Positions 27,408 to 36,937 of a DNA stretch of 64,000 nucleotides are shown in pieces (position 1 is the first letter of the stretch; each line of letters begins with the position of its first letter). The stretch is from an uncultured Haliea sp. GTDB lineage: Bacteria; Pseudomonadota; Gammaproteobacteria; Pseudomonadales; Halieaceae. The stretch lies in NCBI GenBank assembly GCA_913062625.1, contig CAJXWP010000005.1:1-64000 (forward strand), read 5' to 3'. A model generated the notes under the pieces. That model searched no databases. It saw nothing but the letters and a program-made list of their open reading frames with translations, and was not told the origin of the DNA. A program made the position numbers and the translations under genes.

Positions 27408-29144
27408 GTGAAGAAACTTATTCGTCGCCGGCAGCTTCCTTCTGAGGAGCATTTTCTCGATTCCGATATTCATCCGCTGTTAGCGCGGGTCTACAGCGGA
27501 CGCGGTGTTGATTCATGTGGGCAATTGGATCTGTCTCTCGAGCAACTGCTACCCCCAATGCTGCTGCTCAATGCAGATCGTGCGGCGACGATGCTGGCAG
27601 ATGCACTTTCTCGTGACGACAGGATCGTGATTATTGGTGACTTTGATGCAGACGGCGCTACTAGCACTGCACTGGCGGTCTCGGTTCTTAAAGCCTTTGG
27701 TGCCGGCCATGTCGACTATTTGGTGCCCAACCGCTTTGAGTATGGCTATGGCCTGACTCCAGAGATTGTTGCACTCGCGGCCATCGATAAACCCGACCTG
27801 ATCATTACCGTGGATAACGGTATATCCAGCCTGGAGGGGGTTGCCGCGGCCAAGGAATTCGGTATCGCTACACTCATTACTGACCATCATTTGGCAGGTC
27901 GAGAGCTTCCCCTAGCGGATGTCATTGTGAATCCGAATCAGCCCGGATGTGGGTTTCCTAGCAAAAACCTCGCAGGTGTCGGCGTTATTTTTTACATTAT
28001 GCTGGCGCTGCGCGCCGAACTGCGCGTCAGAAGGTGGTTTGAACAGAGGCCGGAGGTGAATTTGGCTCAGTATCTGGACCTTGTTGCATTGGGCACAGTT
28101 GCGGATGTTGTGCCATTGGACCGCAATAACCGCATTCTGGTCGCAGAGGGTCTACGGCGGATTCGTGCAAGCCAATGCCGCCCCGGTATTTTGGCCCTGC
28201 TTGAAGTGGCATCTCGCCAACCCCATTCGGTAGTAGCGTCAGACCTCGGGTTTGCGGTCGGGCCGCGCATCAATGCGGCGGGGCGTCTGGAAGACATGTC
28301 CATTGGCATTGAATGCCTGCTTTGCGAGACCCTGGTAGGCGCCCGCTCGCAGGCTGGCAGGCTTCATCAGCTCAACCAGGACCGGCGGGTTATTGAACAG
28401 GACATGCAGGCAGAGGCAATAGCAATATTAGCAAGGTTGTCGCTGGAAGGAGGTGCCGATACGCCCGTTGCTATGACACTCTACCAAAGTGGATGGCACC
28501 AGGGCGTAATCGGCATTCTTGCATCACGCATAAAGGATCGGCTCCACCGTCCCACGATAGCGTTTGCTGACGGTGATTCAGGTGAAATCAAGGGTTCCGC
28601 TCGGTCCATTGCGGGCATCCATATTCGCGACATTCTGGACGCCGTGGCCACACGCCATCCGGGTCTCATTACCCGCTTCGGAGGGCATGCTATGGCAGCC
28701 GGTCTCACGCTGCGAAGAGAAGACTACGAGGAATTTTCTGATGCGTTTGTCGCAGAGGTGGCGCGGCATGCAGAAGATGTGCATCTGCAGGCAGTGATTG
28801 AATCAGACGGTGAGTTGGCACCGGATGAATTTGAGCTGGAGTTGGCTACCAAGCTTCGGTTTGCGGGACCTTGGGGGCAGCATTTCCCGGAACCTATGTT
28901 TGACGGATTCTTTTCAGTGGTCAGTCAGCGCCTCGTAGGGGAGAAGCACCTCAAGCTTGTGCTGGCACCCGCTGGCAGTAAATCATTGTTGGATGCGATC
29001 GCCTTTAATGTCGACTTGGATGTCTGGCCAGCGCCGGAAGTGGAGCAGGTTGAAATTGCCTATCGTCTCGATGTAAACGAGTTTCGTGGGCAGCGCTCAG
29101 TGCAACTTATGGTTGAGCATCTAGTGGCAATAAGCCCGGTATAA
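27408..29144 (+). CDS. recJ: Single-stranded-DNA-specific exonuclease RecJ
   Basis: RecJ (578 residues) degrades single-stranded DNA 5'-3' in RecF-pathway recombination and mismatch repair. DHH-family motifs: VIIGDFDADGATSTALA (I), ITVDNGISS (II), LITDHH (III), GTVADVVPL (IV), and DHHA1 signature RFGGHAMAAGLTL. It starts with GTG 17 bases after thrC. Gene order recJ-prfB-lysS is conserved in gammaproteobacteria. Confidence 0.97.
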   Translation: MKKLIRRRQLPSEEHFLDSDIHPLLARVYSGRGVDSCGQLDLSLEQLLPPMLLLNADRAATMLADALSRDDRIVIIGDFDADGATSTALAVSVLKAFGAGHVDYLVPNRFEYGYGLTPEIVALAAIDKPDLIITVDNGISSLEGVAAAKEFGIATLITDHHLAGRELPLADVIVNPNQPGCGFPSKNLAGVGVIFYIMLALRAELRVRRWFEQRPEVNLAQYLDLVALGTVADVVPLDRNNRILVAEGLRRIRASQCRPGILALLEVASRQPHSVVASDLGFAVGPRINAAGRLEDMSIGIECLLCETLVGARSQAGRLHQLNQDRRVIEQDMQAEAIAILARLSLEGGADTPVAMTLYQSGWHQGVIGILASRIKDRLHRPTIAFADGDSGEIKGSARSIAGIHIRDILDAVATRHPGLITRFGGHAMAAGLTLRREDYEEFSDAFVAEVARHAEDVHLQAVIESDGELAPDEFELELATKLRFAGPWGQHFPEPMFDGFFSVVSQRLVGEKHLKLVLAPAGSKSLLDAIAFNVDLDVWPAPEVEQVEIAYRLDVNEFRGQRSVQLMVEHLVAISPV

Positions 29145-29248
29145 GCAGCTCGCGCACCCGCTTGGATATGCGAGGCCAAACTGTTTTTTCTGTCCCGCCG
29201 TCGGCTGCTGGGGTAGAATGCTGTTTTTGTATGGCGCGGTTTTATAAC

Positions 29249-30347
29249 ATGCTTGAGATCAATCCTCTTCTGACGCAATTAAAAGATATTCAGGTGCGCG
29301 CTGACGTACTGAGGGGGTATCTTTGACTTTGATCAGCGTAAGGAACGTCTGGCCGAAGTAGAACTGGAATTGGCTGAGCCCAGTGTCTGGGACCAGCCGG
29401 ATCGCGCCAGAGAATTGGGACGCGAAAGAGTGTCGCTTGAGACCATTGTAGGCACTATTGAAAAACTCGACACCAGCGTCATTGATGCCAGAGATCTACT
29501 TGAACTGGCGTCTGGGGAAGACGATGAGGCAACCGTCGCTGAAATTGAAAGTGAGATAGGCAGTCTGGTCACGTTGCTGGAGCAGCTGGAATTTCGGCGC
29601 ATGTTTTCTGGTGAAATGGATCCCAATAATGCCTACTTGGATATCCAGTCAGGCTCCGGTGGCACCGAGGCTCAGGATTGGGCAGAGATGCTGCTGCGCA
29701 TGTATCTGCGCTGGGGTGAGGACAAAGGCTTTAATACGGAATTGATCGAGGCTTCAGGAGGCGACGTCGCTGGGATCAAGAGCGCTACTATCAAATTTGA
29801 GGGAGAGTATGCCTTTGGTTGGTTGCGCACTGAGACGGGGGTGCATCGTCTGGTTCGCAAATCGCCCTTTGATTCAGGAAATCGCAGGCACACATCGTTC
29901 GCATCAATTTTTGTGGCACCGGAAATCGATGACAATATTGAAATCGATATCAATCCTGCTGACCTTCGCACCGACACCTACCGTGCCAGCGGCGCCGGTG
30001 GCCAGCATGTCAACAAAACCGATTCGGCCGTGCGCATTACGCACAACCCTACGGGCACCGTGGTACAGTGCCAGACCGAACGTTCGCAGCACCAGAATCG
30101 CGACAATGCCATGAAACTGCTACGTGGCAAGTTATATGAACTGGAAGTGCAGAAGCGGAATACGGAAAAGCAACTCATGGAAGACAGCAAGGCAGATATA
30201 GGCTGGGGCAGCCAAATTCGTTCTTATGTACTAGACGATTCCCGTATCAAGGATTTGCGTACCGGAGTAGAGACGAGTAACACCCAGGCAGTGCTCGATG
30301 GCGACATTGATCGATTTATAGAAGCATCACTAAAAAGTGGACTGTGA
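29249..30347 (+). CDS. prfB: Peptide chain release factor 2 (programmed +1 frameshift)
   Basis: RF2 is encoded in two frames: 25 codons from ATG 29249 ([20 protein letters not shown], then LRGYL), then a +1 shift at CTT TGA C into the long frame, giving 365 residues in all, the usual RF2 length. The ORF track shows only part of the second frame, from 29370. The GGQ loop is in [19 protein letters not shown], and the stop-codon recognition loop contains RKSPFDSGN (SPF). RF2 reads UGA and UAA. When RF2 is scarce the ribosome pauses at UGA and shifts, making more RF2. The gene is followed by lysS, as in E. coli. Confidence 0.97.
29311..29327 (+). promoter_or_regulatory. prfB: prfB programmed frameshift signal
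   Basis: The sequence GAGGGGGTATCTTTGAC holds an internal Shine-Dalgarno-like AGGGGG, three bases, then the slippery CTT-TGA-C. This is the standard autoregulatory RF2 site; the shift skips T29324. Confidence 0.96.
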
Positions 30348-30355
30348 GAAGTATT

Positions 30356-31864
30356 ATGAGTGAACAGGAACAGGCGTCTGGGGAAGGAGCAGGTGATGCG
30401 CGTGAAGAGAACAAACTCATAGCTGAACGTCGCGGCAAGCTGGCAGCTCTGAGAGAACAGGGCAATCCGTTTCCCAATGATTTTAGGCGCACCGCGATGG
30501 CAGATAAGCTGCTGAGTGAATTTTCAGAATGTTCCAAGGACGAATTAGAGCAGGCCAATCGAGTTTACTCGGTCGCAGGCCGCTTAATCCGCAATCGCGG
30601 CTCATTCCTGCTGCTCCAGGATGGTTCTGACCAGATACAATTGTATGTCAACCGCAAAGGGCTGAGTGAGGGTGCGTTGGCGCAAATCAAGAGCTGGGAT
30701 CTGGGTGATATCGTGGGGGCTACCGGTCCGCTGCATAAATCCGGTAAAGGCGACCTCTATATCAATATGGAGGAGGCGCGACTTTTGACCAAAGCCCTGC
30801 GTCCCCTGCCTGACAAATATCATGGGCTGGCTGATCAGGAGTTGCGCTACCGACAGCGCTATGTCGATCTGATCGTGAATCCGGATTCACGTCAGATATT
30901 TCGTATGCGCTCTAAAATTATCGCATTTATTCGCGATTACATGAGCGGTCTTGATTTTATGGAAGTCGAGACCCCGATGATGCATGTTATCCCCGGGGGA
31001 GCGGCCGCTAAACCCTTTGTCACACACCATAATGCACTCGATATGGACATGTATCTGAGGATTGCGCCGGAGCTTTATTTGAAGCGTCTGGTGGTGGGCG
31101 GGTTCGAACGAGTCTTCGAAGTTAACCGTAGTTTTCGTAACGAAGGACTTTCGACACGACACAACCCTGAGTTCACGATGCTGGAATTCTACTGGGCTTA
31201 TGCCGATTATAAAGACGCGATGAATCTGACGGAGGACATGCTGCGCAAGCTCGCCGAAACCGTGTTAGGCAGCACCACAGTGCATTGTCAGGGTGGCACC
31301 TATGATTTTTCTAGGCCGTTTGCTCGGATAACTGTATTCGACGCTATTTTGCAGCATAATCCGAATATTAGTGCGCAACAATTGTCTGATGCGTCGGCGG
31401 CAAGAATCGTTGCGAAAGGCTTAGGCATTGATCTGAAAGAGAGCTGGGAGTTGGGTAAAGTTCAAATCGAGATATTCGAAAAAACGGTGGAACATTTGCT
31501 GGATGAGCCGACCTTTATTACGGCTTATCCTACAGAAGTCTCGCCGCTGGCGCGGCGCAGTGATGGAGACCCTTTTGTCACGGACCGCTTTGAGTTTTTT
31601 GTGGGCGGACGCGAACTTGCTAATGGATTTTCTGAGCTCAATGACGCAGAAGATCAGGCCGAGCGCTTTCTATCTCAGGTGGCGCAAAAGGAAACTGGAG
31701 ACGAAGAGGCTATGCACTTCGATCAGGATTATATTCGCGCCCTCGAGTATGGGTTACCACCCACTGCGGGAGAGGGCATTGGTATTGATCGTCTTGTGAT
31801 GTTGCTCACCGATTCGTCCTCTATTAGGGACGTACTATTGTTTCCTCATATGCGGCCTGAATAG
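30356..31864 (+). CDS. lysS: Lysyl-tRNA synthetase, class II
   Basis: 502 residues from ATG 30356 (the ORF track begins at a GTG 12 bases earlier). N-terminal OB-fold anticodon-binding domain ([19 protein letters not shown]), then class II motifs: motif 2 [20 protein letters not shown] and motif 3 [15 protein letters not shown]. It charges tRNA-Lys. It starts nine bases after prfB and is cotranscribed with it. Confidence 0.97.
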   Translation: MSEQEQASGEGAGDAREENKLIAERRGKLAALREQGNPFPNDFRRTAMADKLLSEFSECSKDELEQANRVYSVAGRLIRNRGSFLLLQDGSDQIQLYVNRKGLSEGALAQIKSWDLGDIVGATGPLHKSGKGDLYINMEEARLLTKALRPLPDKYHGLADQELRYRQRYVDLIVNPDSRQIFRMRSKIIAFIRDYMSGLDFMEVETPMMHVIPGGAAAKPFVTHHNALDMDMYLRIAPELYLKRLVVGGFERVFEVNRSFRNEGLSTRHNPEFTMLEFYWAYADYKDAMNLTEDMLRKLAETVLGSTTVHCQGGTYDFSRPFARITVFDAILQHNPNISAQQLSDASAARIVAKGLGIDLKESWELGKVQIEIFEKTVEHLLDEPTFITAYPTEVSPLARRSDGDPFVTDRFEFFVGGRELANGFSELNDAEDQAERFLSQVAQKETGDEEAMHFDQDYIRALEYGLPPTAGEGIGIDRLVMLLTDSSSIRDVLLFPHMRPE

Positions 31865-31985
31865 GTGCATCCGGTCTCTGAGCGCCGGAGTCATGGCCCT
31901 CGTGCAGCAGACCCTCAATTGAGCTGTCAGTGGGGTTTTGAATGCGCTACACTCGGCTGTGTAGGTTTACTTTGAGGGCATTGTA

Positions 31986-32564
31986 TTGTTGTTGACTCGT
32001 GTTTTCTTTTCTGCAACCTGCGCAATGGTTTTACTGTTACAGGCGTGCGTATCGGGGTCTCCTGCGATCGACTCATCGCAAGTGCCAGAGTCAAAACCCC
32101 CCCGTGAAATCACTCTTAACCTTCCTGATCAAACCCTAGCACCCTGCGTCAGCGACCAGACAATAGGCGTAGATTATACCTATCTGGAGAAAGGTTTCAG
32201 TGCCATGGTGGCCGGCGATAATGTTGGGGCGGTAAATTATTTCAGACGGTATCAGCGTCTGGAATCATCCCCCGGGGCTAACTGGGAAGCGGGCATTGCC
32301 ATAGCCTATGAAAAAATGTTGCCCGACAGCCCCTATTATAATTGGCGAGCTGCGGCTGATGCTTATCGTCGCCTGATGAGGCGTGTACCTGAAGGAGCAG
32401 AGCTGAATCAGCAAGTCCTTATTTTGCGCAAAACGTTGGCAGTATTAGTGCAGTTACATACCTATATCGACCAGCTGCAGAACGATAAGGACGATCTCAA
32501 TGAGAGCCTAGAAAAGCGTGAGGAAGCGCTTAAGCGCCTGCGTGAGTTAACGCTGGGTCAGTAG
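31986..32564 (+). CDS. Putative lipoprotein of unknown function
   Basis: 192 residues. A signal sequence with lipobox LLLQAC (C21) is followed by a proline/serine-rich linker, a TPR-like helical part (YLEKGFSAMVAGDNVGAVNYF, then a conserved WEAGIAIAYEKM) and a C-terminal coiled coil (LQNDKDDLNESLEKREEALKRLREL). The start is one of three TTGs behind GAGGG. It recalls the outer-membrane lipoprotein QseG, which sits beside a sensor kinase, but the resemblance is only in layout. Its 3' end overlaps the convergent sensor kinase gene by 35 bases. Confidence 0.72.
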   Translation: MLLTRVFFSATCAMVLLLQACVSGSPAIDSSQVPESKPPREITLNLPDQTLAPCVSDQTIGVDYTYLEKGFSAMVAGDNVGAVNYFRRYQRLESSPGANWEAGIAIAYEKMLPDSPYYNWRAAADAYRRLMRRVPEGAELNQQVLILRKTLAVLVQLHTYIDQLQNDKDDLNESLEKREEALKRLRELTLGQ

Positions 32565-34059
32565 GAATAAGCACCGTAAACGTAGAACCAACGCCAATTT
32601 CGCTCTCTACCGTGATGCTCCCTCCCATCAGCGTGCAAAAGTCACGTGAGATAGCCAGCCCCAGACCCGTGCCCCCATAGTTTGCACTCGTAGACGATTC
32701 CGCTTGAACGAAAGCATCGAACACATAGGACATTTGATCGCTGGAGATGCCTATCCCCGTATCCTCTACGACAAATTTTATCCAGCCTGGTCGGTCAGGC
32801 ACCTGCTGTAAACTAATGCTGATATGTCCATCCTGTGTAAATTTGTTAGCATTGCTTAGCAGATTGGTAAAAATTTGTCTGAATTTGGCTGCGTCATTAT
32901 AAAACAAAGGTAATTCTTCCAAGTCGCTAGTGAGCAGTTCATTGCGATTATTGCCCAATAGCGGTGCCAGAGCTTCACACGCCTGTTTGATAATGGCTGT
33001 AGGATTGAATGTTTCGCAGTACAGAGACATTTTCCCTGTCTCAATTTTTGATAAATCCAGAATATCATCAATGAGAGAGAGTAGCTGTTGTCCGGAGTGT
33101 ATAATGGTGCCCAAATCCTGCTGAAACTGCGGGCGATTTATCTCACTTTTATCGCCCATTTCGTCCTGTAACAGCTCGCTGTAGCCAATAATGGCATTCA
33201 GCGGTGTGCGCAGTTCATGGCTAACGTTGGCCAAGAACATGCTTTTTGCCGCGTTGGCCTCGTCAGCGGAATCTCTGGCCTTGCGCACATCATAGATGGC
33301 GTTGCGCAACTTGTCTGACATGTCATTGAATGCATCTGCTAGATCACCCAGTTCTCCTGTGTCATCGATGTTGTCAATGCGATAGTTGAGGTCGCCACTT
33401 CCAAAGCGTTCGGTGCCTTTTTTTAGCCTTTTTAATGAGGTATTGGTATAGCTCAGTAAAAAATATCCTAGAGTCGCGGTGAGAAATATGGAGGAAAAAA
33501 AGCCTATGACGGTGATGCGGTCAGTCAGATCAATAGTGCGGTCAATAATGTCGGAGCGCTGCGCTGCTATAAATTCTTGGCGTCGTTCTAATTCAGTGAG
33601 TCGCTGGCTAGCCTGAAGAAAAGGAAGAGGATCATTCATGTCCATTTCGAATGTCGGATCATTGTAGCTACGGTAGAATTTTAGCCAGCGTTTGAGCAAG
33701 GTACTGCTACTTTGCCAGAGTAACTCGTAGTTGAGTTCAGTCACACCTCGGCTCAGTGTGCCGAGTGTCTTAATTTTTTGGTTGATAAGGATGAGCGCGT
33801 CTTCAGCCCGCTGTAACTCGGCATCTCCTAGCCGCTCCTCTGTGGTGTCGCGTAATGCGGCCAGTATCAGTATCTGCTGTCGCTGATCTTCCAGGAGTTG
33901 CTCCACTTCCGTCGATAACTGTGCTGCGGAAACGGAGTTTCGGTAAGCTAGCATGCTCTCATTTCGGGCATAACTGCCCCAGAAATGTGTTCCCACATTC
34001 ACGGCAAAAAGCACCAGTATAATGACTAATGAGAGGGTGAGCTGGCGACGAAGGCTCAT
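32530..34059 (-). CDS. Membrane sensor histidine kinase with HAMP domain
   Basis: 509 residues: first membrane helix (about 8-25), a helical periplasmic sensor region rich in E and Q (30-185), second helix (about 184-204), HAMP (205-258), DHp with H281 in FLANVSHELRTPLNAIIGYS, and HATPase with N, G1 and G2 boxes (NLLSNANKFTQ, VEDTGIGISSDQM, GGTGLGLAISRDF). The helical sensor region looks like the four-helix-bundle type. Its ATG overlaps the upstream receiver stop (ATGA). It probably phosphorylates the single-domain receiver, the receiver of the cyclase protein, or both. Confidence 0.93.
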   Translation of the reverse strand: MSLRRQLTLSLVIILVLFAVNVGTHFWGSYARNESMLAYRNSVSAAQLSTEVEQLLEDQRQQILILAALRDTTEERLGDAELQRAEDALILINQKIKTLGTLSRGVTELNYELLWQSSSTLLKRWLKFYRSYNDPTFEMDMNDPLPFLQASQRLTELERRQEFIAAQRSDIIDRTIDLTDRITVIGFFSSIFLTATLGYFLLSYTNTSLKRLKKGTERFGSGDLNYRIDNIDDTGELGDLADAFNDMSDKLRNAIYDVRKARDSADEANAAKSMFLANVSHELRTPLNAIIGYSELLQDEMGDKSEINRPQFQQDLGTIIHSGQQLLSLIDDILDLSKIETGKMSLYCETFNPTAIIKQACEALAPLLGNNRNELLTSDLEELPLFYNDAAKFRQIFTNLLSNANKFTQDGHISISLQQVPDRPGWIKFVVEDTGIGISSDQMSYVFDAFVQAESSTSANYGGTGLGLAISRDFCTLMGGSITVESEIGVGSTFTVLIPTDPALTHAGA

Positions 34060-34430
34060 GCGCGAGTGAGGTCCTGTATCTTGGCGAGTAAACGTGGGAA
34101 GTCTACGGGTTTGGTGGCATAGTCATCACATCCCGCTTCCATGGCATAGACTCTGTGAGCTTCCGTAGCGTGCGCAGTGAGAGCAATAATGGGAATGTTC
34201 CGGATGCTCTCATCTTCTTTTGCTCTGCGGCTGGCGGCCCACCCGTCGAGCACCGGTAGGTTCATATCCATTAAGACTAGACTGGGTTGTTCCGCGTGCA
34301 TGATGTCTAGAGCCTGTTGGCCGTTGCCGGCGGTGATGACTTCGAGCCCAGCGCGATTCAGCCGTCGCACCATCATGTTGCGATTGAGCTCATTATCTTC
34401 CACCAGCAAAATACGCTTGGTCGCAGTCAT
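34056..34430 (-). CDS. Single-domain response regulator (CheY-like)
   Basis: 124 residues consisting of a receiver only: acidic pocket E11-D12, phospho-acceptor D55 (LVLMDMNLPVLDGW), T84 (IIALTAHA) and K107 (YATKPVD). It has no output domain, so it would act by protein contact or as a phosphate sink or relay. It overlaps the cyclase gene stop and the kinase start by four bases each, so the three genes are tightly coupled. Confidence 0.93.
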   Translation of the reverse strand: MTATKRILLVEDNELNRNMMVRRLNRAGLEVITAGNGQQALDIMHAEQPSLVLMDMNLPVLDGWAASRRAKEDESIRNIPIIALTAHATEAHRVYAMEAGCDDYATKPVDFPRLLAKIQDLTRA

Positions 34431-35869
34431 TCTTTTTTTCCGGCAATCTGGTGCACCAGAATCGTCTCGTCTATGCCTTTCACCTTTATTTGCTCACTGC
34501 GACCTAATATATAATTGTCCTTGAGGCTTTGCAGCGTACTTTCTGAAATCAGGATTTCGCCGCCCGCAGTGATATCCTCAATACGCGAAGTGACGTTCAT
34601 CGGATGCCCGACAAAGCCGTATTTGCTGCGCCTCTCTGAGCCAATATTGCCCGCAATGACATCGCCTGTGTTAATGGCGATGCCTGTGCTGATAGCGGGA
34701 AATCCCTCCGCTTCGTTGAGGACGTTGATGCCAGCCATGGCAGCCTGCATCGCAAGAGCACACTTCACGGCACGATCGGCATCATCATCCCTGTATTGAG
34801 GTGCGCCAAACACAGCGAGAATAGCGTCGCCAATAAATTCGTCGATGGTGCCATCATGCGCCATGATGATATCCGTCATAACCTCTAGATATCGGTTGAG
34901 CATCGATACCACTTGAGCCGGAGCGAGGTTTTCACTGAGAGACGTAAAGCCGCGTATATCAGATAACATAATACTCACCCTGCGCAGGTCCCCGCCTAAC
35001 TCTAACCCTTCCGGGCGTTCCAGAATATCGGTTACGATCTCATCGGATAAGTAACGCCCAAACGTTGCGCGGATAAATTTTTCATTGCGTTCCAACTGCA
35101 GGCGATACTGCTGCTCCTTATCGTGCCAGCGCTTGCGCTCTATTCCGGCTTTGATGCGCGCCTGCAGCAGTACAGGGTTGAAAGGCTTAAATAAATAGTC
35201 GTCGGCCCCGGCCTCAATACATTCGATGATGCCGTCCATATCTTGGCTACCTGAGATGACGATAACGGGAGTGGCTCTCCACTCGGCGTGCTCCTTAATG
35301 CGTCGCAAGACTTCATGCCCACTCATGCCCGGCATAATTAAATCCAGCAGAACCACATCGACATCACTTTGCTCCAGCGCACGCAGTGCCTCCTCGCCGC
35401 TGGCGGCGGTGATGACAATATGCCCAATGCGGGACAGGTTCCTAGCAACCAGCTCACGGTTTTCCTGCCGGTCATCTACCGCCAAGATAAATCCTGGATC
35501 CGATTGAATGCCCCGACTCTGATTTGCAGACTGCAAGGTGCTACCGCTGTGTGCTTGTTCCACCGACGTTAATAGTGATGAGAGTATGGTATCGAGGCTA
35601 GCGTGTGAGGCTCCGATATCCTCGCGCAACATTTCTGCGTAGCCGCGCAGCGCCGTCAATACATTCATGAGATCGTGAGTGTTGGTAGCGAGCTCACCCG
35701 CGGCCAGCAGGTGCTCAAGTCGGCTGGCAGCGTCAAAGATATGAGTGAAATCGCCCAGTGTCAGCTCGCCTAGATGGCTCTGCTGAATAGAAAACTCTTG
35801 CCGCAGCGCTTCTAAGTTGCGCCGCATCTGGTCAATCCATTTTGGGGTTGGGCTGGAGCTGATGTTCAT
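34427..35869 (-). CDS. DHp-like / receiver / class III nucleotide cyclase fusion
   Basis: 480 residues. The N-terminus holds a DHp-like helix with an H-box, THDLMNVLTALRGYAEML (H65), but no ATPase domain follows. A receiver comes next (D132/D133, D176 in LLDLIMPGMSG, K228), then a coiled linker and a class III cyclase domain with both metal aspartates (SDIRGFTSL, D304; DEFIGDAILAVFG, D348). At the base-selecting position, where adenylyl cyclases usually have Lys, this protein has Glu (E344), so ATP versus GTP preference is uncertain. It is first in the cyclase-receiver-kinase operon and divergent from a Crp/Fnr regulator, which suggests the nucleotide product is sensed there. Confidence 0.9.
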   Translation of the reverse strand: MNISSSPTPKWIDQMRRNLEALRQEFSIQQSHLGELTLGDFTHIFDAASRLEHLLAAGELATNTHDLMNVLTALRGYAEMLREDIGASHASLDTILSSLLTSVEQAHSGSTLQSANQSRGIQSDPGFILAVDDRQENRELVARNLSRIGHIVITAASGEEALRALEQSDVDVVLLDLIMPGMSGHEVLRRIKEHAEWRATPVIVISGSQDMDGIIECIEAGADDYLFKPFNPVLLQARIKAGIERKRWHDKEQQYRLQLERNEKFIRATFGRYLSDEIVTDILERPEGLELGGDLRRVSIMLSDIRGFTSLSENLAPAQVVSMLNRYLEVMTDIIMAHDGTIDEFIGDAILAVFGAPQYRDDDADRAVKCALAMQAAMAGINVLNEAEGFPAISTGIAINTGDVIAGNIGSERRSKYGFVGHPMNVTSRIEDITAGGEILISESTLQSLKDNYILGRSEQIKVKGIDETILVHQIAGKKE

Positions 35870-36025
35870 GGGCTAGTGTATTGGGTGGTTCTGCGCAGGC
35901 AGACCAACGTTCCATCGAGTCTAGGTGTCCAGAGTGTAACAATATGGTGAGAAACGCACACTGTACTTATCCGCTCAATTTTCGGCGGAATTAGACAGTA
36001 GTGAGCAGCCGGGTGCAGCAGAAAC

Positions 36026-36067
36026 GCAAAATTAGGCCCTATTACAAAAGTGATAGGCCAATTTTGC
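36026..36067. promoter_or_regulatory. Large imperfect inverted repeat between the cyclase and Crp/Fnr genes
   Basis: GCAAAATTAGGCCCTATTAC, AAAA, GTGATAGGCCAATTTTGC forms a near-perfect 18-bp palindrome with two single-base bulges and one mismatch. It lies in the 270-base divergent region, about 73 bases upstream of the crp-like ATG. It has no T-run after it and is not a TGTGA-N6-TCACA Crp box. An operator or an mRNA leader hairpin is the likely role. Confidence 0.5.
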
Positions 36068-36139
36068 TCACAAGGGTGCGTTTTTCTAAAACTTTGAGGT
36101 ACTATCTGTTGTACTGAACATAGTGATTGGGTGTGCTAA

Positions 36140-36787
36140 ATGTTGCAACAAGTTGAAATATTTCGAGGCCTAGCCGCGGAGGAGCTGACTGCTCTGGTAG
36201 CCAGTAGTACGAGTCGGTCATTTCCGAAAAATACAGTGGTTATCCACGAGAACGATCCCGCCGATTCGCTCTTTGTGATTGAAAGCGGCAAAGTTAAGGT
36301 TTATTGCAGCGACAAGAATGGCAAGGAGTTCATTATGAACACGCAGTGTGCCGGAGATTATTTCGGTGAACTGGCGCTGCTGGACGACTCGACCCGTTCT
36401 GCCTCTGTCCGCACAGTAGAAAAGTCCAGTTTTTGTATTATCTATAAGGAAGATTTCAACCGTGTGTTGGATCAGCATCCGAACATTGGTCGCCAATTGG
36501 TACGAAATCTTGCACAGCGCGTGCGCAAACTGACCGCTGATGTCAAAAGCCTCGCACTGCAGGATGTTTATGGCCGTGTGGCCAATGTCTTAATGGACCT
36601 TTCTGAAGAGCGCGGCGATGGCTCTCTGTACATACCCGAGAAACTCACGCAGCAGGATATTGCCGACCGTGTGGGTGCGTCACGTGAGATGGTAGCTCGA
36701 ATCCTCAAGGATCTGACTATTGGTGAGTACATCCGGTTCGAGGGGCGGCACATTATTATTAATTCCCGATTGCCGGCGAAATATTAG
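36140..36787 (+). CDS. Crp/Fnr-family transcriptional regulator
   Basis: 215 residues. The N-terminal cyclic-nucleotide-binding fold contains the phosphate-binding cassette FGELALLDDSTRSASV (E77, R86), followed by the dimerisation helix (LVRNLAQRVRKLTADV) and a Crp-type winged helix (LTQQDIADRVGASREMVARILKDL). No Fnr-like cysteine cluster is seen at the N-terminus. The intact cassette fits cAMP or cGMP binding, and the gene sits divergently beside a nucleotide cyclase. It is probably not the housekeeping Crp/Vfr, whose helix and cassette differ slightly, but I cannot exclude it. Confidence 0.9.
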   Translation: MLQQVEIFRGLAAEELTALVASSTSRSFPKNTVVIHENDPADSLFVIESGKVKVYCSDKNGKEFIMNTQCAGDYFGELALLDDSTRSASVRTVEKSSFCIIYKEDFNRVLDQHPNIGRQLVRNLAQRVRKLTADVKSLALQDVYGRVANVLMDLSEERGDGSLYIPEKLTQQDIADRVGASREMVARILKDLTIGEYIRFEGRHIIINSRLPAKY

Positions 36788-36937
36788 ACATTGTTTAGTG
36801 GCTGCTGTCGCTGCAGTTCGAATGACGGTGATCGCTCTGCTGGACACTCTGCACTCTCTTGCGGGTTTAACGTAACCTCAATGACCTGACACGCATTATG
36901 TCCCTTGGTTCTAAGGCGCGATGTCGGTGTTCTGTGT

